The notes: a model not told the origin generated them from the letters alone. Positions 25,484 to 34,190 are shown, counted from the stretch's first letter. The stretch: 44,374 nucleotides of DNA from Paracoccaceae bacterium (GCA_947504705.1 CANNIA010000029.1:1-44374); one strand, 5' to 3'. A program made the numbers and translations.

Positions 25484-27871
25484 TCAGGCGAGGCCAGCGG
25501 CTTCCATCAGGGCCTTTGCTTCGTTTGTGGCGAGGCGGTCGCGAGCTTCGCCGTAGACGGGGATGCGGCCGGGCTCGAAGAAAAGGGGGGCGGCGAGGGG
25601 GGTGACGTGGTCAAGGCGTCTGAGGTCGATGTTTGGGCCAACGCGGGCGAGGAGCTGTTCGATGCGGGAGAAGTCGATCAGGCCGCGGAGGGCCTCTTCC
25701 CGGGTAATTTGCAGCAGGAGGTGGTCGGGGTCGTAGCGGCGCAGGGTGTCGTAGAGGATGTCGGAGGAGAAGGTCGCCTGCCGCCCGGATTTGCGGCGGC
25801 CCTGGTGGGAGCGTTCGATCAGGCCGGAGATGAGGGCGGTGTTGCGGAAGGTGCGCTTCATCACGGCGTTGCCGGAGAGCCATGTTTCCAGGCCTTCGCG
25901 CAGGGTGGAAAGGTCGAAAAGCGGGGCGGGGTTGGTGACGGGGTCGAGGCCCCAGATCAGGGTGGCATAGTCGGTGGCAACGAAACCGAGGGGGGCAAGG
26001 CCTTGGGATTCCATCTGTTTTGTCAGGAGCAGCCCGAGGGTTTGCTGGGCGTTGCGGCCGGCAAAGCCGTAGACGACAAGGTGTTCGCGGCCGTCGTGGG
26101 GGAAGGATTCTAGGAGCAGGGAATGGGGGTCGGGGAGGCGAGAGACCTCGCGTTGCTTGGCAAGCCACCAGGCGGTGTGGGCGGGGAGGTCGGGCCAGTT
26201 TTCCTGCTGGAGGATTTCCAGGATGCGGTCGGTGAGGAGGGTTGAGGTGGCGAATTTGGTGCCCGAGAAGACGGCGACTTTCGGGTCGCGGCCGGGGCTT
26301 CGGGAGACTTCGACGGTCATTTCGCGCAAGGATTCGTAGCGGACGATCTGGCCGCCGATCAGGAAAGTGTCGCCGGGGGTGAGGGAGGCGGCGAAGCTTT
26401 CCTCGACCTCACCCAAGGGGCTGGCGTGGCCGCGGAGGCGGACTTTCAGGGTTTCGATGTCAATGATCGTGCCGAGGTTCTGGCGGATCAGGGCGGCGGC
26501 GCGGGGGTCGCGCAAGTGCCATTTACCATTTGTTAACTTCAATCGTTGCCAGCGGTCATAGGCCTTAAGCGCATAGCCTCCGGTCGCGACGAAGTCGACG
26601 CAGGCGTCGAATTCTGCTTTGGTCAGAAGGGTATAGGGACCGGCGCTGACAATTTCGGTGAAGAGTTGATAAGCGTCGAAAGGCCCGGCGCAGGCGGTGG
26701 CGAGGATGTGCTGGCAGAGGACATCCCTTGGCCCCGGCCCGCGGGGTTCGCCGTCGAGCGTATGGGCGCGGACGGCGTCGAGGGCGGCCTGACATTCCAC
26801 CACCTCGAAACGGTTGGCGGGAACCAGCAGGGCCTTGGACGGGGCGTTGTAGCGGTGGTTGGCACGGCCGATCCTTTGCACGAGGCGCTTCACGTTCTTT
26901 GGCGCGCCGACCTGGATCACCAGATCGACATCGCCCCAGTCGATCCCGAGGTCGAGCGAGCCGGTGCAGACGACGGCCCTTAAGGCGCCTGCGGTCATGG
27001 CCTGTTCGACGCGTTCCCGCTGTTCGCGGCTAAGAGAGCCGTGGTGGATGCCGATGGGCAGGTCTTGCGAGTTCTGTAGCCAGAGGTCGTGGAAGAAAAG
27101 TTCCGCCTGCGCGCGGGTGTTGTGGAAGATGAGGGTGGTCTTGTGGCGGGTGACCTCGTTCAGGATGGCGGGGATGGCATAGCGACCGCCACCGCCGCTC
27201 CACGGGGGCGGGGCTTCGGTTTCCAGCATGGAAATGTCGGGGTCGGGGCCGGGGTCGGCCTCAAGGATGGTCGTTTGGGGGCTTAGGAAACGGGCGAGGG
27301 CTGGGGGGTTTTCGACGGTGGCGGAAAGGCCGATGCGGCGGAGGGCGGGGTTGAGTGATTGCAGACGGGCGAGTTGCAGGGTGAGTTGGTCGCCACGTTT
27401 GGATTCAGCGAGGGCGTGGATTTCGTCGACGATAACCCGTTGTAATCCCTGGAAGATGCGGGGGGCATCTTCGTAGCTGAGGAGAAGGGCGAGGCTTTCA
27501 GGGGTGGTCAGAAGGATATGCGGTGGGTCGGCGCGCTGGCGTCTTCGCTGGGTGTAGGAGGTGTCGCCGGTGCGGTCTTCGACCCGGATTTTCAGGCCTG
27601 CGCCTTCGATGGGCAGCCCGAGGTTGCGGCGGATGTCGGCGGTCAGCGCCTTGAGCGGCGAGATGTAAAGGGTGTGAAGGCCGGAGGCTGGGTTAGGGCC
27701 AAGCTCGGCCAGTGTCGGCAGGAACCCGGCGAGGGTCTTGCCACCGCCGGTCGGCGCGATGAGGAGGGTGGCGGGGTCATGGGCGCGGGCCAGCATGTCC
27801 AGTTGGTGGGGGTGCAGGGTCCAGCCCTTGGCGGCGAACCAGTCGGAAAGGGTGGGAGGGAGCGTGACCAT
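25484..27871 (-). CDS. Ligase-associated DEXH-box helicase (Lhr-like)
   Basis: A 795-residue superfamily-2 helicase. Motif I IAPTGGGKT is at about 38-46, motif Ia ISPLKAL (70-76), motif II VDEIHALAESKRGDQL (148-163), motif III LSATVENP (182-189), and motif VI VQRIGRANHR (about 315). A winged-helix/Lhr-core domain follows and the C-terminal part contains the DUF4175-like region with HLVVYGFAGRNAQQTLGLLL and RTFRNTALISGLIERSHQGR. This fits the ligase-associated DNA damage response DEXH helicase class (about 800 aa, smaller than full Lhr of about 1500). ATG 27871 is preferred over TTG 27877. It is paired with pdeM downstream. Confidence 0.9.
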   Translation of the reverse strand: MVTLPPTLSDWFAAKGWTLHPHQLDMLARAHDPATLLIAPTGGGKTLAGFLPTLAELGPNPASGLHTLYISPLKALTADIRRNLGLPIEGAGLKIRVEDRTGDTSYTQRRRQRADPPHILLTTPESLALLLSYEDAPRIFQGLQRVIVDEIHALAESKRGDQLTLQLARLQSLNPALRRIGLSATVENPPALARFLSPQTTILEADPGPDPDISMLETEAPPPWSGGGGRYAIPAILNEVTRHKTTLIFHNTRAQAELFFHDLWLQNSQDLPIGIHHGSLSREQRERVEQAMTAGALRAVVCTGSLDLGIDWGDVDLVIQVGAPKNVKRLVQRIGRANHRYNAPSKALLVPANRFEVVECQAALDAVRAHTLDGEPRGPGPRDVLCQHILATACAGPFDAYQLFTEIVSAGPYTLLTKAEFDACVDFVATGGYALKAYDRWQRLKLTNGKWHLRDPRAAALIRQNLGTIIDIETLKVRLRGHASPLGEVEESFAASLTPGDTFLIGGQIVRYESLREMTVEVSRSPGRDPKVAVFSGTKFATSTLLTDRILEILQQENWPDLPAHTAWWLAKQREVSRLPDPHSLLLESFPHDGREHLVVYGFAGRNAQQTLGLLLTKQMESQGLAPLGFVATDYATLIWGLDPVTNPAPLFDLSTLREGLETWLSGNAVMKRTFRNTALISGLIERSHQGRRKSGRQATFSSDILYDTLRRYDPDHLLLQITREEALRGLIDFSRIEQLLARVGPNIDLRRLDHVTPLAAPLFFEPGRIPVYGEARDRLATNEAKALMEAAGLA

Positions 27872-28207
27872 GAACAAAGTGATAATGCGCGGCGAGGGTT
27901 TGGGAAACGGGGTGGGGTGTGCGGTGGGGTAATGGGCTGATTTGGTGGAGAAATCCTCGTCTTTATCGCGTCTTGCGGGCGTCTTCCATGCGTCTTGCCC
28001 TGTGGAGGACGGGTCGGGCGTTAACCAAACCTCGCGAATCGGGGTGGTCGGCTGGATGAAACAACTGTCACGGAGGATTTTCGGGGAATGATTTTGCCTG
28101 TGGGCGGTTGTTCCGCGAAGGGCTGCGCCTTGGGAATTGCGGTGCTTTTTCTTGGACGCCTTGTCATTCCGCTTGCCGGTTCACGGGCGCAAGCCTAATC
28201 GGGAGCC
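27872..28207. other. Divergent intergenic region, helicase and ymdB
   Basis: A 336-bp spacer between divergent genes that must carry both promoters. No hexamer pair was convincing enough to call. It contains TTAACC (near 28021), the half-site type used by CtrA, without a second half. A short open frame at 28088-28198 is listed separately. Confidence 0.4.
28088..28198 (+). CDS. Candidate 36-residue hydrophobic small ORF before ymdB
   Basis: ATG 28088 to TAA 28196-28198, nine bases before the ymdB start. The peptide begins MILPVGGCSAKGC and has the hydrophobic run ALGIAVLFLGRLVIPLAG, enough for one membrane span. GGAGG lies 11 bases upstream of the ATG. It could be a leader peptide coupled to ymdB, a small membrane protein, or chance. 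Confidence 0.25.
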   Translation: MILPVGGCSAKGCALGIAVLFLGRLVIPLAGSRAQA

Positions 28208-29020
28208 ATGAAACTGCTTTTCCTAGGCGATGTCGTGGGCCGATCCGGCCGGGCGGCGGTGACTGAGCGGCTGCCGGGCCTTCGCGCAGCTTGGGGTTTG
28301 GATTTCGTCGTGGTGAATGGCGAGAATGCCAGTCAGGGCGCGGGGCTGACGGGCGACCATGCCAAGGAGCTGCTTGCGGCGGGGGCGGATTGCCTGACGC
28401 TGGGCGACCATGCCTTTGACCAAAAGGACATGCTGAGTTTCATTGAAGGTGAGCCCCGGATCATCCGACCGCTGAATTTCTCGAAGGTAGCCCCCGGTCG
28501 CGGGCATCGGGTGTTCGAGGCGACGCAGGGGCGCAAGGTGCTGGTGACGCAGGCCTTGGGGCAGGTCTTCATGAAGCGGCCGTTTGATGACCCGTTCTCG
28601 GCGCTGGAAAGCGTGTTGAAGGCGCATACGCTGGGTGGGGTGGTGCAGGCGGCGATTGTGGATTTCCATGCCGAGGCGACCAGCGAAAAGATGGGCATGG
28701 GGCATTGGTGCGACGGGATGGCGTCGCTGGTCGTGGGGACACATACCCATGTGCCGACCTCGGACACGATGATTTTGGGCAAGGGCACGGCCTATCAGTC
28801 GGATGCGGGCATGTGCGGAGATTATGATTCCGTGATTGGGATGGAGAAGCTGGAGCCTTTGCGCCGGTTCCTGACCGGGATGGCCAAGGGGCGGTTTGAA
28901 CCAGCGAATGGCGAGGCGACGCTGTCGGGGGTTTATGTCGAGACGGATGACAAGACCGGGCTGGCGACCAAGGTGCGGATGATCCGGGTGGGCGGCAAGT
29001 TGCAGGAGTCGACACCATGA
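28208..29020 (+). CDS. YmdB-family metallophosphoesterase
   Basis: A 270-residue phosphodiesterase of the TIGR00282/YmdB family. Metal ligands are visible in FLGDVVGRSGR (Asp8), VVNGENASQG, TLGDHAFDQKDML, VDFHAEATSEKMGMGHWCDG and VVGTHTHVPTSDTMI, followed by YQSDAGMCGDYDSVIG. Bacillus YmdB hydrolyses cyclic nucleotides and affects biofilm fate; the role in alphaproteobacteria is unclear. The length matches the family. The stop overlaps the next gene by four bases (ATGA), so the two are translated together. Confidence 0.9.
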   Translation: MKLLFLGDVVGRSGRAAVTERLPGLRAAWGLDFVVVNGENASQGAGLTGDHAKELLAAGADCLTLGDHAFDQKDMLSFIEGEPRIIRPLNFSKVAPGRGHRVFEATQGRKVLVTQALGQVFMKRPFDDPFSALESVLKAHTLGGVVQAAIVDFHAEATSEKMGMGHWCDGMASLVVGTHTHVPTSDTMILGKGTAYQSDAGMCGDYDSVIGMEKLEPLRRFLTGMAKGRFEPANGEATLSGVYVETDDKTGLATKVRMIRVGGKLQESTP

Positions 29021-29919
29021 ATCGGGCCATGAACCCGCGCGTGTTCTTTGTGCTGATCCTGATCTGGCTGGGCGTGGGTTGGGGATCGACCCAGCCTCTG
29101 GGCAAGATTGCCACCACTGGCGGGGCGGGGCCGTTCGCGCTCATCTTCTGGCAGTCGGTGATCTGCGTGGTGGTGTTGGGGGTAATCTCGGGCATTCGGG
29201 GGCGGGGGCTGGTCTTCACGCGCGGGGCGCTGACGTTTTATGGCGTGGTGGCGGTCATCGGGACGTTGATCCCGAACACGACGTTCTATATTTCGGTCAT
29301 GCATCTGCCGTCGGGGATCATGTCGATCATCATCTCGACCATTCCGTTGATCGCCTTTCCGATGGCGTTGGTCTTGCGGATGGAGAGGTTCAGCGTGCAG
29401 AGGCTGTTCGGGCTGGGGCTGGGGCTTTGTGGGGTGGCGCTGATTGCGCTGCCGCGGGCGAGCCTGCCCGATCCGGCGATGGCGGCGTGGCTGCCGGTGG
29501 CGATGATGGGGCCCCTGTTCTATGCGACCGAGGCGACGTTCATCGCCCGGTTCGGCACGGCGGGGATGGACCCGGTGCAGGCGATGTTCGGGGTGTCGGT
29601 CGCGGCGATGATCTTGAGCTTTCCGGTCATGATGGGTTTGGGGCAGGGCATGGTGATCTGGCCCGTCGGGAAGCCGGAGGCGGCGCTGATCGCTTCGTCG
29701 GTGCTGCACGGGCTTTTGTATTCGACCTTCGTCTGGCTGGCCGGGCGGGCGGGGTCGGTCTTTGCGTCACAATCGACCTATATCGTCACGGCATCGGGTG
29801 TGGTCTGGGCGATGGTCATTCTGGGTGAGAGGTTCTCGCCGATGATCTGGGCGGCGCTGGTGGTGATGCTGGCGGGTGTGGCGCTGGTTCGGCCGCGCGC
29901 CAAAGCGGTGGAGACATAA
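29017..29919 (+). CDS. DMT-superfamily (EamA) transporter
   Basis: A 300-residue inner-membrane protein with about ten predicted spans in two EamA halves. The first half opens VFFVLILIWLGVGWGSTQPL and contains TFYISVMHLPSGIMSIIIST. The second contains VQAMFGVSVAAMILSFPVMM and ends VVMLAGVALVRPRAKAVET. It exports or imports small metabolites such as amino acids or nucleotide-sugar precursors; the substrate cannot be read. The start overlaps ymdB by four bases and the stop overlaps the SLC13 gene by one base (TAATG). Confidence 0.88.
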   Translation: MNRAMNPRVFFVLILIWLGVGWGSTQPLGKIATTGGAGPFALIFWQSVICVVVLGVISGIRGRGLVFTRGALTFYGVVAVIGTLIPNTTFYISVMHLPSGIMSIIISTIPLIAFPMALVLRMERFSVQRLFGLGLGLCGVALIALPRASLPDPAMAAWLPVAMMGPLFYATEATFIARFGTAGMDPVQAMFGVSVAAMILSFPVMMGLGQGMVIWPVGKPEAALIASSVLHGLLYSTFVWLAGRAGSVFASQSTYIVTASGVVWAMVILGERFSPMIWAALVVMLAGVALVRPRAKAVET

Positions 29920-31697
29920 TGTTCGGTTTCTCCATACCGATGGAGTGGCAGCCTTGGGTGGCGCTGGCGATTTTGGCGGTGATGTTCGTTTTGTTCGTGC
30001 TGGAGCGGGCCCCGGTCGAGGTCACGGCCATCGGCGGGGCGGCGGTGATGCTGATCCTGGGCATCCTGCCGGTGAAAGAGGCGACGGGGGTGCTGTCGAA
30101 CTCGGCCCCATGGACCATCGCGATGATGTTTCTGGTGATGGGCGGGCTGGTCAGGACGGGGGCGGTCGAGGCGATCATCGCGGCTGTCGGGCGACATGCC
30201 GGGGACCGACCGAAGACGACGATTGCTGTGCTGATCGGGTCGATTGCGGTGGCTTCGGCCTTTATGAACAACACGCCGCTGGTTGCGGTGATGATCCCGG
30301 TGGTCATGCAACTGGCGATCAAGGTCGGGGTCGCGCCGTCAAAGCTGTTGATCCCGTTGAGCTACATGACCGTGCTGGGCGGGATGATGTCGCTGATTGG
30401 CACCTCGACCAACATTCTGGTCGATGGGGTGGCCAAGGATGCCGGGCTGGAGCATTTCAGCCTGTTCGAGATTGCGCCCTTGGGGATTGCGGTGACGCTG
30501 GCGGGGGGGCTGTTTCTGGGCATCTTTGGCAATCGGCTGTTGCCGGTGCGGCAGTCGATGGGTGTCCTTTTGAACGACCGGCGGAAGCTGAAGTTCTTCA
30601 CCGAGGTTGCGGTGCCCGAAGACAGCACGCTGATCGGGCAGGCGGTGCTGGACATCGATCTGTTCAAGCGCGACGGGGTGCGGGTGATTGACGTGTTGCG
30701 CGGGGATGCCAGCCTGCGGCGCGACATGGCGCCGGTGAAGCTGGAGGCGGGCGACCGGGTAGTGCTGCGGACCGAGATGACCGAGCTGATGGGCCTGCAT
30801 GCCCGCAAGGATGTGCATCTGGTCGACAAGTTGTCGTCGGTCAAGACCGAGACGGTCGAGGTGCTGATCGGGCCGGGCTGCCGGTTGGAAGGGCAGCGGC
30901 TGGGCGATATGCGGCTGCGGCGGCGCTATGGTGTCTATGTGCTGGCGGCGCATCGGCACAACCAGAACATCGGGCGGCAGCTGGATGATCTGGTGGTGCG
31001 GGTCGGGGATACTCTGCTGCTGGAAGGCACGGCAGAGGACATCCAGCGGCTGGCAGCGGATATGGACCTTTTGGACGTGAACCGGCCCCGGGTGGTGGCA
31101 TTCCGCCGCGCCAAGGCGCCGATTGCGCTTGCCGCCTTGGCAGGGATCGTGGTCCTTTCGGCGCTGGACTTGGCGCCGATCCTGCCCTTGGCGCTGATCG
31201 CGGTGGCAGTCATTCTGATCACCCATTGCGTCGACAGCGAAGAGGCGTTCAGCTTTGTCGATGGCCGGTTGATGGCGATGATCTTTGCTATGCTCGCGGT
31301 GGGCGAGGGGCTGGATCAGTCGGGCGCGGTGGGGTTGATCGTGAACGGGGTAGCGCCCTGGCTGGAGAACCTTGGCCCCTTCGCGCTGATCTTGGCGGTC
31401 TATTTCATCGGCCTTGTGCTGACCGAGTTCCTGTCGAACAACGCAGTGGCCGTGATTTATACGCCGGTCGCGATCCAGCTGGCGCTGAAGCTGGGGCATG
31501 ATCCCCGGCCCTTTGTCGTGGCGGTGATGTTTTCCGCCACCTTGGCCTTTGCGACGCCGGTTGGATACCAGACCAACATGATGGTCTATGGGCCGGGGGG
31601 GTACAAGTTTTCGGACTTTACCCGCGTGGGCCTGCCGTTGAATATCATCGTGATGCTGGTCGCCTCGGCGCTGATTCCGCTGATCTGGCCGCTTTGA
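29919..31697 (+). CDS. SLC13-family permease with TrkA-C domains
   Basis: A 592-residue inner-membrane transporter. The N-terminal transport domain (about 1-215) has FMNNTPLVAVMIPVV and LSYMTVLGGMMSLIGTSTNI, the SNT-type loop of the DASS/ArsB superfamily. Two RCK C-terminal (TrkA-C) domains follow (about 220-380), where TLIGQAVLDIDLFKRDGVRV and RLEGQRLGDMRLRRRYGVYV begin each copy. The second transport half carries FLSNNAVAVIYTPVAI and FATPVGYQTNMMVYGPGGY. The family includes sulfate, di/tricarboxylate and unknown transporters; the substrate is not determined. It is 13 bp before the small membrane gene. Confidence 0.9.
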   Translation: MFGFSIPMEWQPWVALAILAVMFVLFVLERAPVEVTAIGGAAVMLILGILPVKEATGVLSNSAPWTIAMMFLVMGGLVRTGAVEAIIAAVGRHAGDRPKTTIAVLIGSIAVASAFMNNTPLVAVMIPVVMQLAIKVGVAPSKLLIPLSYMTVLGGMMSLIGTSTNILVDGVAKDAGLEHFSLFEIAPLGIAVTLAGGLFLGIFGNRLLPVRQSMGVLLNDRRKLKFFTEVAVPEDSTLIGQAVLDIDLFKRDGVRVIDVLRGDASLRRDMAPVKLEAGDRVVLRTEMTELMGLHARKDVHLVDKLSSVKTETVEVLIGPGCRLEGQRLGDMRLRRRYGVYVLAAHRHNQNIGRQLDDLVVRVGDTLLLEGTAEDIQRLAADMDLLDVNRPRVVAFRRAKAPIALAALAGIVVLSALDLAPILPLALIAVAVILITHCVDSEEAFSFVDGRLMAMIFAMLAVGEGLDQSGAVGLIVNGVAPWLENLGPFALILAVYFIGLVLTEFLSNNAVAVIYTPVAIQLALKLGHDPRPFVVAVMFSATLAFATPVGYQTNMMVYGPGGYKFSDFTRVGLPLNIIVMLVASALIPLIWPL

Positions 31698-31710
31698 ACG
31701 GAGGGGCAAG

Positions 31711-31926
31711 ATGCGCAAGTCGACACGAGTATTCTTGGTGGGGGCGATCCTAGTCGCTGTTGGGGCGGGGCTGTTCTGGTGGGGGATGAATACCGACCTT
31801 CCACCGGCCGAGGGTCTGACCAAGGCGGATGTGATGGCCGTAATCGGCAAATATGCCGGGGGCATCGGTGGGGCCGGGATCGGCATCTGGTTGGCTGCCT
31901 TTGTCATGCGGCTGCGTGGAAACTGA
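31711..31926 (+). CDS. Small two-span membrane protein
   Basis: A 71-residue basic hydrophobic protein. Segments VFLVGAILVAVGAGLFWWGM (about 7-26) and GIGGAGIGIWLAAFVMRL (about 50-69) would span the membrane, with a short polar loop LPPAEGLTKADVMAVIGKYA between. It follows the SLC13 permease after 13 bp with GGAGGGGCAAG before its ATG, so it is probably in the same transcript. I do not recognise a family. An accessory subunit of the transporter is only inference. Confidence 0.75.
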   Translation: MRKSTRVFLVGAILVAVGAGLFWWGMNTDLPPAEGLTKADVMAVIGKYAGGIGGAGIGIWLAAFVMRLRGN

Positions 31927-32013
31927 ATCGGGCGTGGCAGCGGGTGGGGTTGCTTCCCGCCCCTTCGGCGGTGTAAGCCACGCCATCACCGAAATGGGAC
32001 CGGAGTAAAGGCC

Positions 32014-32754
32014 ATGGCAGGCCATTCTAAATGGGCGAATATCCAGCACCGCAAAGGTAAGCAGGACAAGGCGCGATCGGCAACCTTCTCGAAGCTGTCG
32101 AAGGAAATCACCGTCGCGGCCAAGATGGGGATGCCCGACCCCGACATGAACCCGCGTCTGCGGCTGGCGGTCAAGGCCGCGAAGGCCCTGTCGATGCCGA
32201 AGGACGTGATCGACCGCGCGATCAAGAAGTCGCAGATGGGCGACGGGGCGGATTACACGGAAATCCGCTATGAAGGCTATGGCGTCAACGGCATCGCGAT
32301 CATTGTCGAAGCGCTGACCGACAACCTGAACCGGACGGCGTCGAACGTGCGGTCTTATTTCAGCAAATGCGGCGGGAACCTTGGCACCACCGGCTCGGTC
32401 GCGCACAGCTTTGACCGGGTGGGCGAGATTTCCTATCCCGCTTCGGTCGGTTCGGCCGATGACGTGATGATGGCAGCGCTGGACGCTGGTGCCGATGATG
32501 TCGAAAGCGACGAGGGCGGCCACTGGATCTATTGCCAGGTGGAAAGCCTGTCGGAAGTCTCGGACGCCCTGGAAAAGGCGTTGGGGGAATCGACCGAATC
32601 CAAGCTGATCTGGAAACCGCAGACCCTGACCGAGGTTGACCTTGAGACCGCGCAAAAGCTGATGCGGCTGGTGGATCTGCTGGAAGAGGATGACGATGTG
32701 CAGACCGTCACCCACAACTTCGATGTGCCGGAAGACGTGGCGGCGCAGCTTTAA
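32014..32754 (+). CDS. YebC/TACO1-family protein
   Basis: A 246-residue cytosolic protein with the family N-terminus [20 protein letters not shown] and [40 protein letters not shown] and [18 protein letters not shown]. YebC proteins were annotated as DNA-binding regulators; more recent work on TACO1 and YebC supports a ribosome role in easing translation of polyproline stretches. That is noteworthy beside a Pro-rich TolA in the same window, but a link is inference. In many genomes yebC is near ruvC; here it is 22 kb away. Length and start are standard. It is followed by element B. Confidence 0.94.
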   Translation: MAGHSKWANIQHRKGKQDKARSATFSKLSKEITVAAKMGMPDPDMNPRLRLAVKAAKALSMPKDVIDRAIKKSQMGDGADYTEIRYEGYGVNGIAIIVEALTDNLNRTASNVRSYFSKCGGNLGTTGSVAHSFDRVGEISYPASVGSADDVMMAALDAGADDVESDEGGHWIYCQVESLSEVSDALEKALGESTESKLIWKPQTLTEVDLETAQKLMRLVDLLEEDDDVQTVTHNFDVPEDVAAQL

Positions 32755-32760
32755 GCGGCC

Positions 32761-32828
32761 GGAATTTTGAAGGAAAATTCCGTGTCGGAAATCGGTGGAT
32801 TTCCGGCACGATTTCTTTGCAGAAATCG
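32761..32828. repeat. Dispersed intergenic element B, copy 2
   Basis: Three tandem hairpins: GGAATTTT/AAAATTCC (32761-32768, 32774-32781), CGGAAATC/GATTTCCG (32786-32793, 32798-32805) and CGATTTC/GAAATCG (32809-32815, 32822-32828). It begins seven bases after yebC. The first and third match the two hairpins after ftsH (20151-20192). Confidence 0.7.
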
Positions 32829-33029
32829 GTTTCTTGTCGGCACAGGTCGCGCGCTTTCCGGCTTTTTTGGCCTTGCCCCTTGTAATGTGGCCGAAAAGGG
32901 CGCATGTGAGCCGAGCAAAGTTTCTTTCTTTCGTCTTCTGTCCGCCCTACGGCCCGCAGCACTTCGATCGTCACGACGCTAAGCCGGGTCACCACATGCT
33001 GTGGGTGGCATATTACAGGAGATCTCACG

Positions 33030-33236
33030 ATGGCCAGTGGCACCGTGAAATGGTTCAACGCAACCAAGGGTTTCGGCTTCATCGCCCCCGCAGGTGGTTC
33101 CAAGGACGTGTTCGTCCATGTGACCGCTCTGGAGCGCGCGGGCATCCGCTCGCTCGCTGATGGGCAAGCTGTGACCTTCGACGTCGAGCAAGACCGTAAC
33201 GGCCGTGAATCGGCTGTGAACCTCGCGCTCGCATAA
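33030..33236 (+). CDS. Cold-shock protein (CspA family)
   Basis: A 68-residue single-domain nucleic-acid chaperone. The start MASGTVKWFNATKGFGFIAP contains RNP-1 (KGFGFI), and KDVFVHVTAL contains RNP-2 (VFVHV). Aromatic residues for stacking are in place. It melts RNA secondary structure and, in the family, is often induced on growth resumption or cold. GGAGA at 33015 precedes the ATG. The long 5' region from element B (about 200 bp) would suit post-transcriptional control, but no cold-shock leader motif was recognised. Two terminators follow it. Confidence 0.95.
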   Translation: MASGTVKWFNATKGFGFIAPAGGSKDVFVHVTALERAGIRSLADGQAVTFDVEQDRNGRESAVNLALA

Positions 33237-33240
33237 GATT

Positions 33241-33259
33241 TCGACCCTTTCGGGGTCGA
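33241..33259 (+). terminator. Hairpin after the cold-shock gene
   Basis: TCGACCC (33241-33247), loop TTTCG, GGGTCGA (33253-33259), four bases after the stop. There is no T-run, so it may help the stronger hairpin that follows. Confidence 0.5.
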
Positions 33260-33263
33260 TTGG

Positions 33264-33297
33264 AACGGGGGTGGCTTAGGCCGCCCCCGTTTTCTTT
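33264..33297. terminator. Intrinsic terminator between convergent csp and lysR
   Basis: AACGGGGG (33264-33271) pairs with CCCCCGTT (33284-33291), extended inward, followed by TTCTTTT. The lysR stop codon (33276-33278) lies in the loop region, so the 3' end of lysR forms part of the structure. Confidence 0.85.
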
Positions 33298-34178
33298 TGC
33301 TGAAGGGTCTGCGCGGCCTCATGCCGGATGGCTTTGGTCACCGGTCCCAGTGCCGGGGCGGCAAGGCGGGTGAATTGCCAGTGCAGGGCCACATCCAGGG
33401 GTGTGTCTGGTGCAAGTTCCACCAGTGCGCCGGTGACCAAATGGGCCGCCACCAGCGGTTCGGGGTTCAGGCCCCAGCCTAAGCCATGCAGGCAGGCATC
33501 GACAAAGGCTTGGGATGAGGCCATGCGATGGCTGGAAAAGCCCGCGCGTTTGGCACTCCCGCCGGTCTGGCGGGTGACCCAGTGTTCCTGCAGGCGGTCC
33601 TTGTCCGAAAATGTCAGAGCGGGAGCTTGGGAGAGGGTCTTTGCCGTCACCCCGCCCGCAAACCAGCGCGCCATATAGGCGGGCGAGGCGGTCGCGCGAT
33701 ACCGCAGCGCGCCAAGCGGGATCGTATCGCAGCCTTGCAGCGGGCCGGGGTGCGAAGTGATTGCGGCCACGACTTCCCCGCGCCGCAGCCAGTCCTGGCT
33801 GACGTCCTGATCGTCGATGACAAGGTCGAAGAGAAGGCCTTGGGTCGCCGAAAGCGCCGGGATGACCCAAGTGGCCAGGCTGTCGGCATTGACCGCGATG
33901 CGCAGGGTGGCCGGGCCGGTGGACAGGCCGGGAAGGTCGGTTGACAGGGTGCGTTCCAGCAGGGCGACCTCGTCATGGTGGCGGATCAGGCGCAGGCCGG
34001 TGTCTGTGGCCTGACAAGGCGCGCCACGGCGGATGAGAAGGGTTCCCGCCACTTCCTCCAGCGCCTTGATCCTTTGGCTGATCGCCGAGGGCGTGACGTG
34101 GAGTTCCGCCGCCGCAAGATCGAAGGACCCCCGGCGGTGGACGGCGGCAAGGGCGGCAAGCTGGGCGGAGTCAAGCAT
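33276..34178 (-). CDS. LysR-family regulator, ArgP/LysG type
   Basis: A 300-residue regulator. The N-terminal winged HTH (about 3-62) reads LAALAAVHRRGSFDLAAAEL and VTPSAISQRIKALEE, typical of ArgP/IciA/LysG. The effector domain follows (about 90-290; LRIAVNADSLATWVIPAL and LLFDLVIDDQDVSQDWLRRG are ArgP-like). In that group the protein senses lysine/arginine and activates a LysE/ArgO exporter gene. Here such an exporter lies divergently, one gene away, supporting this. ATG 34178 is embedded in a palindrome that may be its own operator. Confidence 0.88.
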   Translation of the reverse strand: MLDSAQLAALAAVHRRGSFDLAAAELHVTPSAISQRIKALEEVAGTLLIRRGAPCQATDTGLRLIRHHDEVALLERTLSTDLPGLSTGPATLRIAVNADSLATWVIPALSATQGLLFDLVIDDQDVSQDWLRRGEVVAAITSHPGPLQGCDTIPLGALRYRATASPAYMARWFAGGVTAKTLSQAPALTFSDKDRLQEHWVTRQTGGSAKRAGFSSHRMASSQAFVDACLHGLGWGLNPEPLVAAHLVTGALVELAPDTPLDVALHWQFTRLAAPALGPVTKAIRHEAAQTLQQKKTGAA

Positions 34179-34190
34179 TAGCGTCGCTAA
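34178..34190. promoter_or_regulatory. TTAGCG-T-CGCTAA palindrome, candidate LysR operator
   Basis: Perfect 13-bp palindrome of the T-N11-A form that LysR-type regulators bind. It overlaps the first base of the lysR start codon, in the 81-bp region divergent from the ACT gene and lysE. Autoregulation and activation of the exporter are plausible. Confidence 0.5.

Noticed and set aside
28020-28027. CtrA binding site in the helicase-ymdB spacer
   Set aside because: Only a single TTAACC half-site; the second half at the required spacing is missing.
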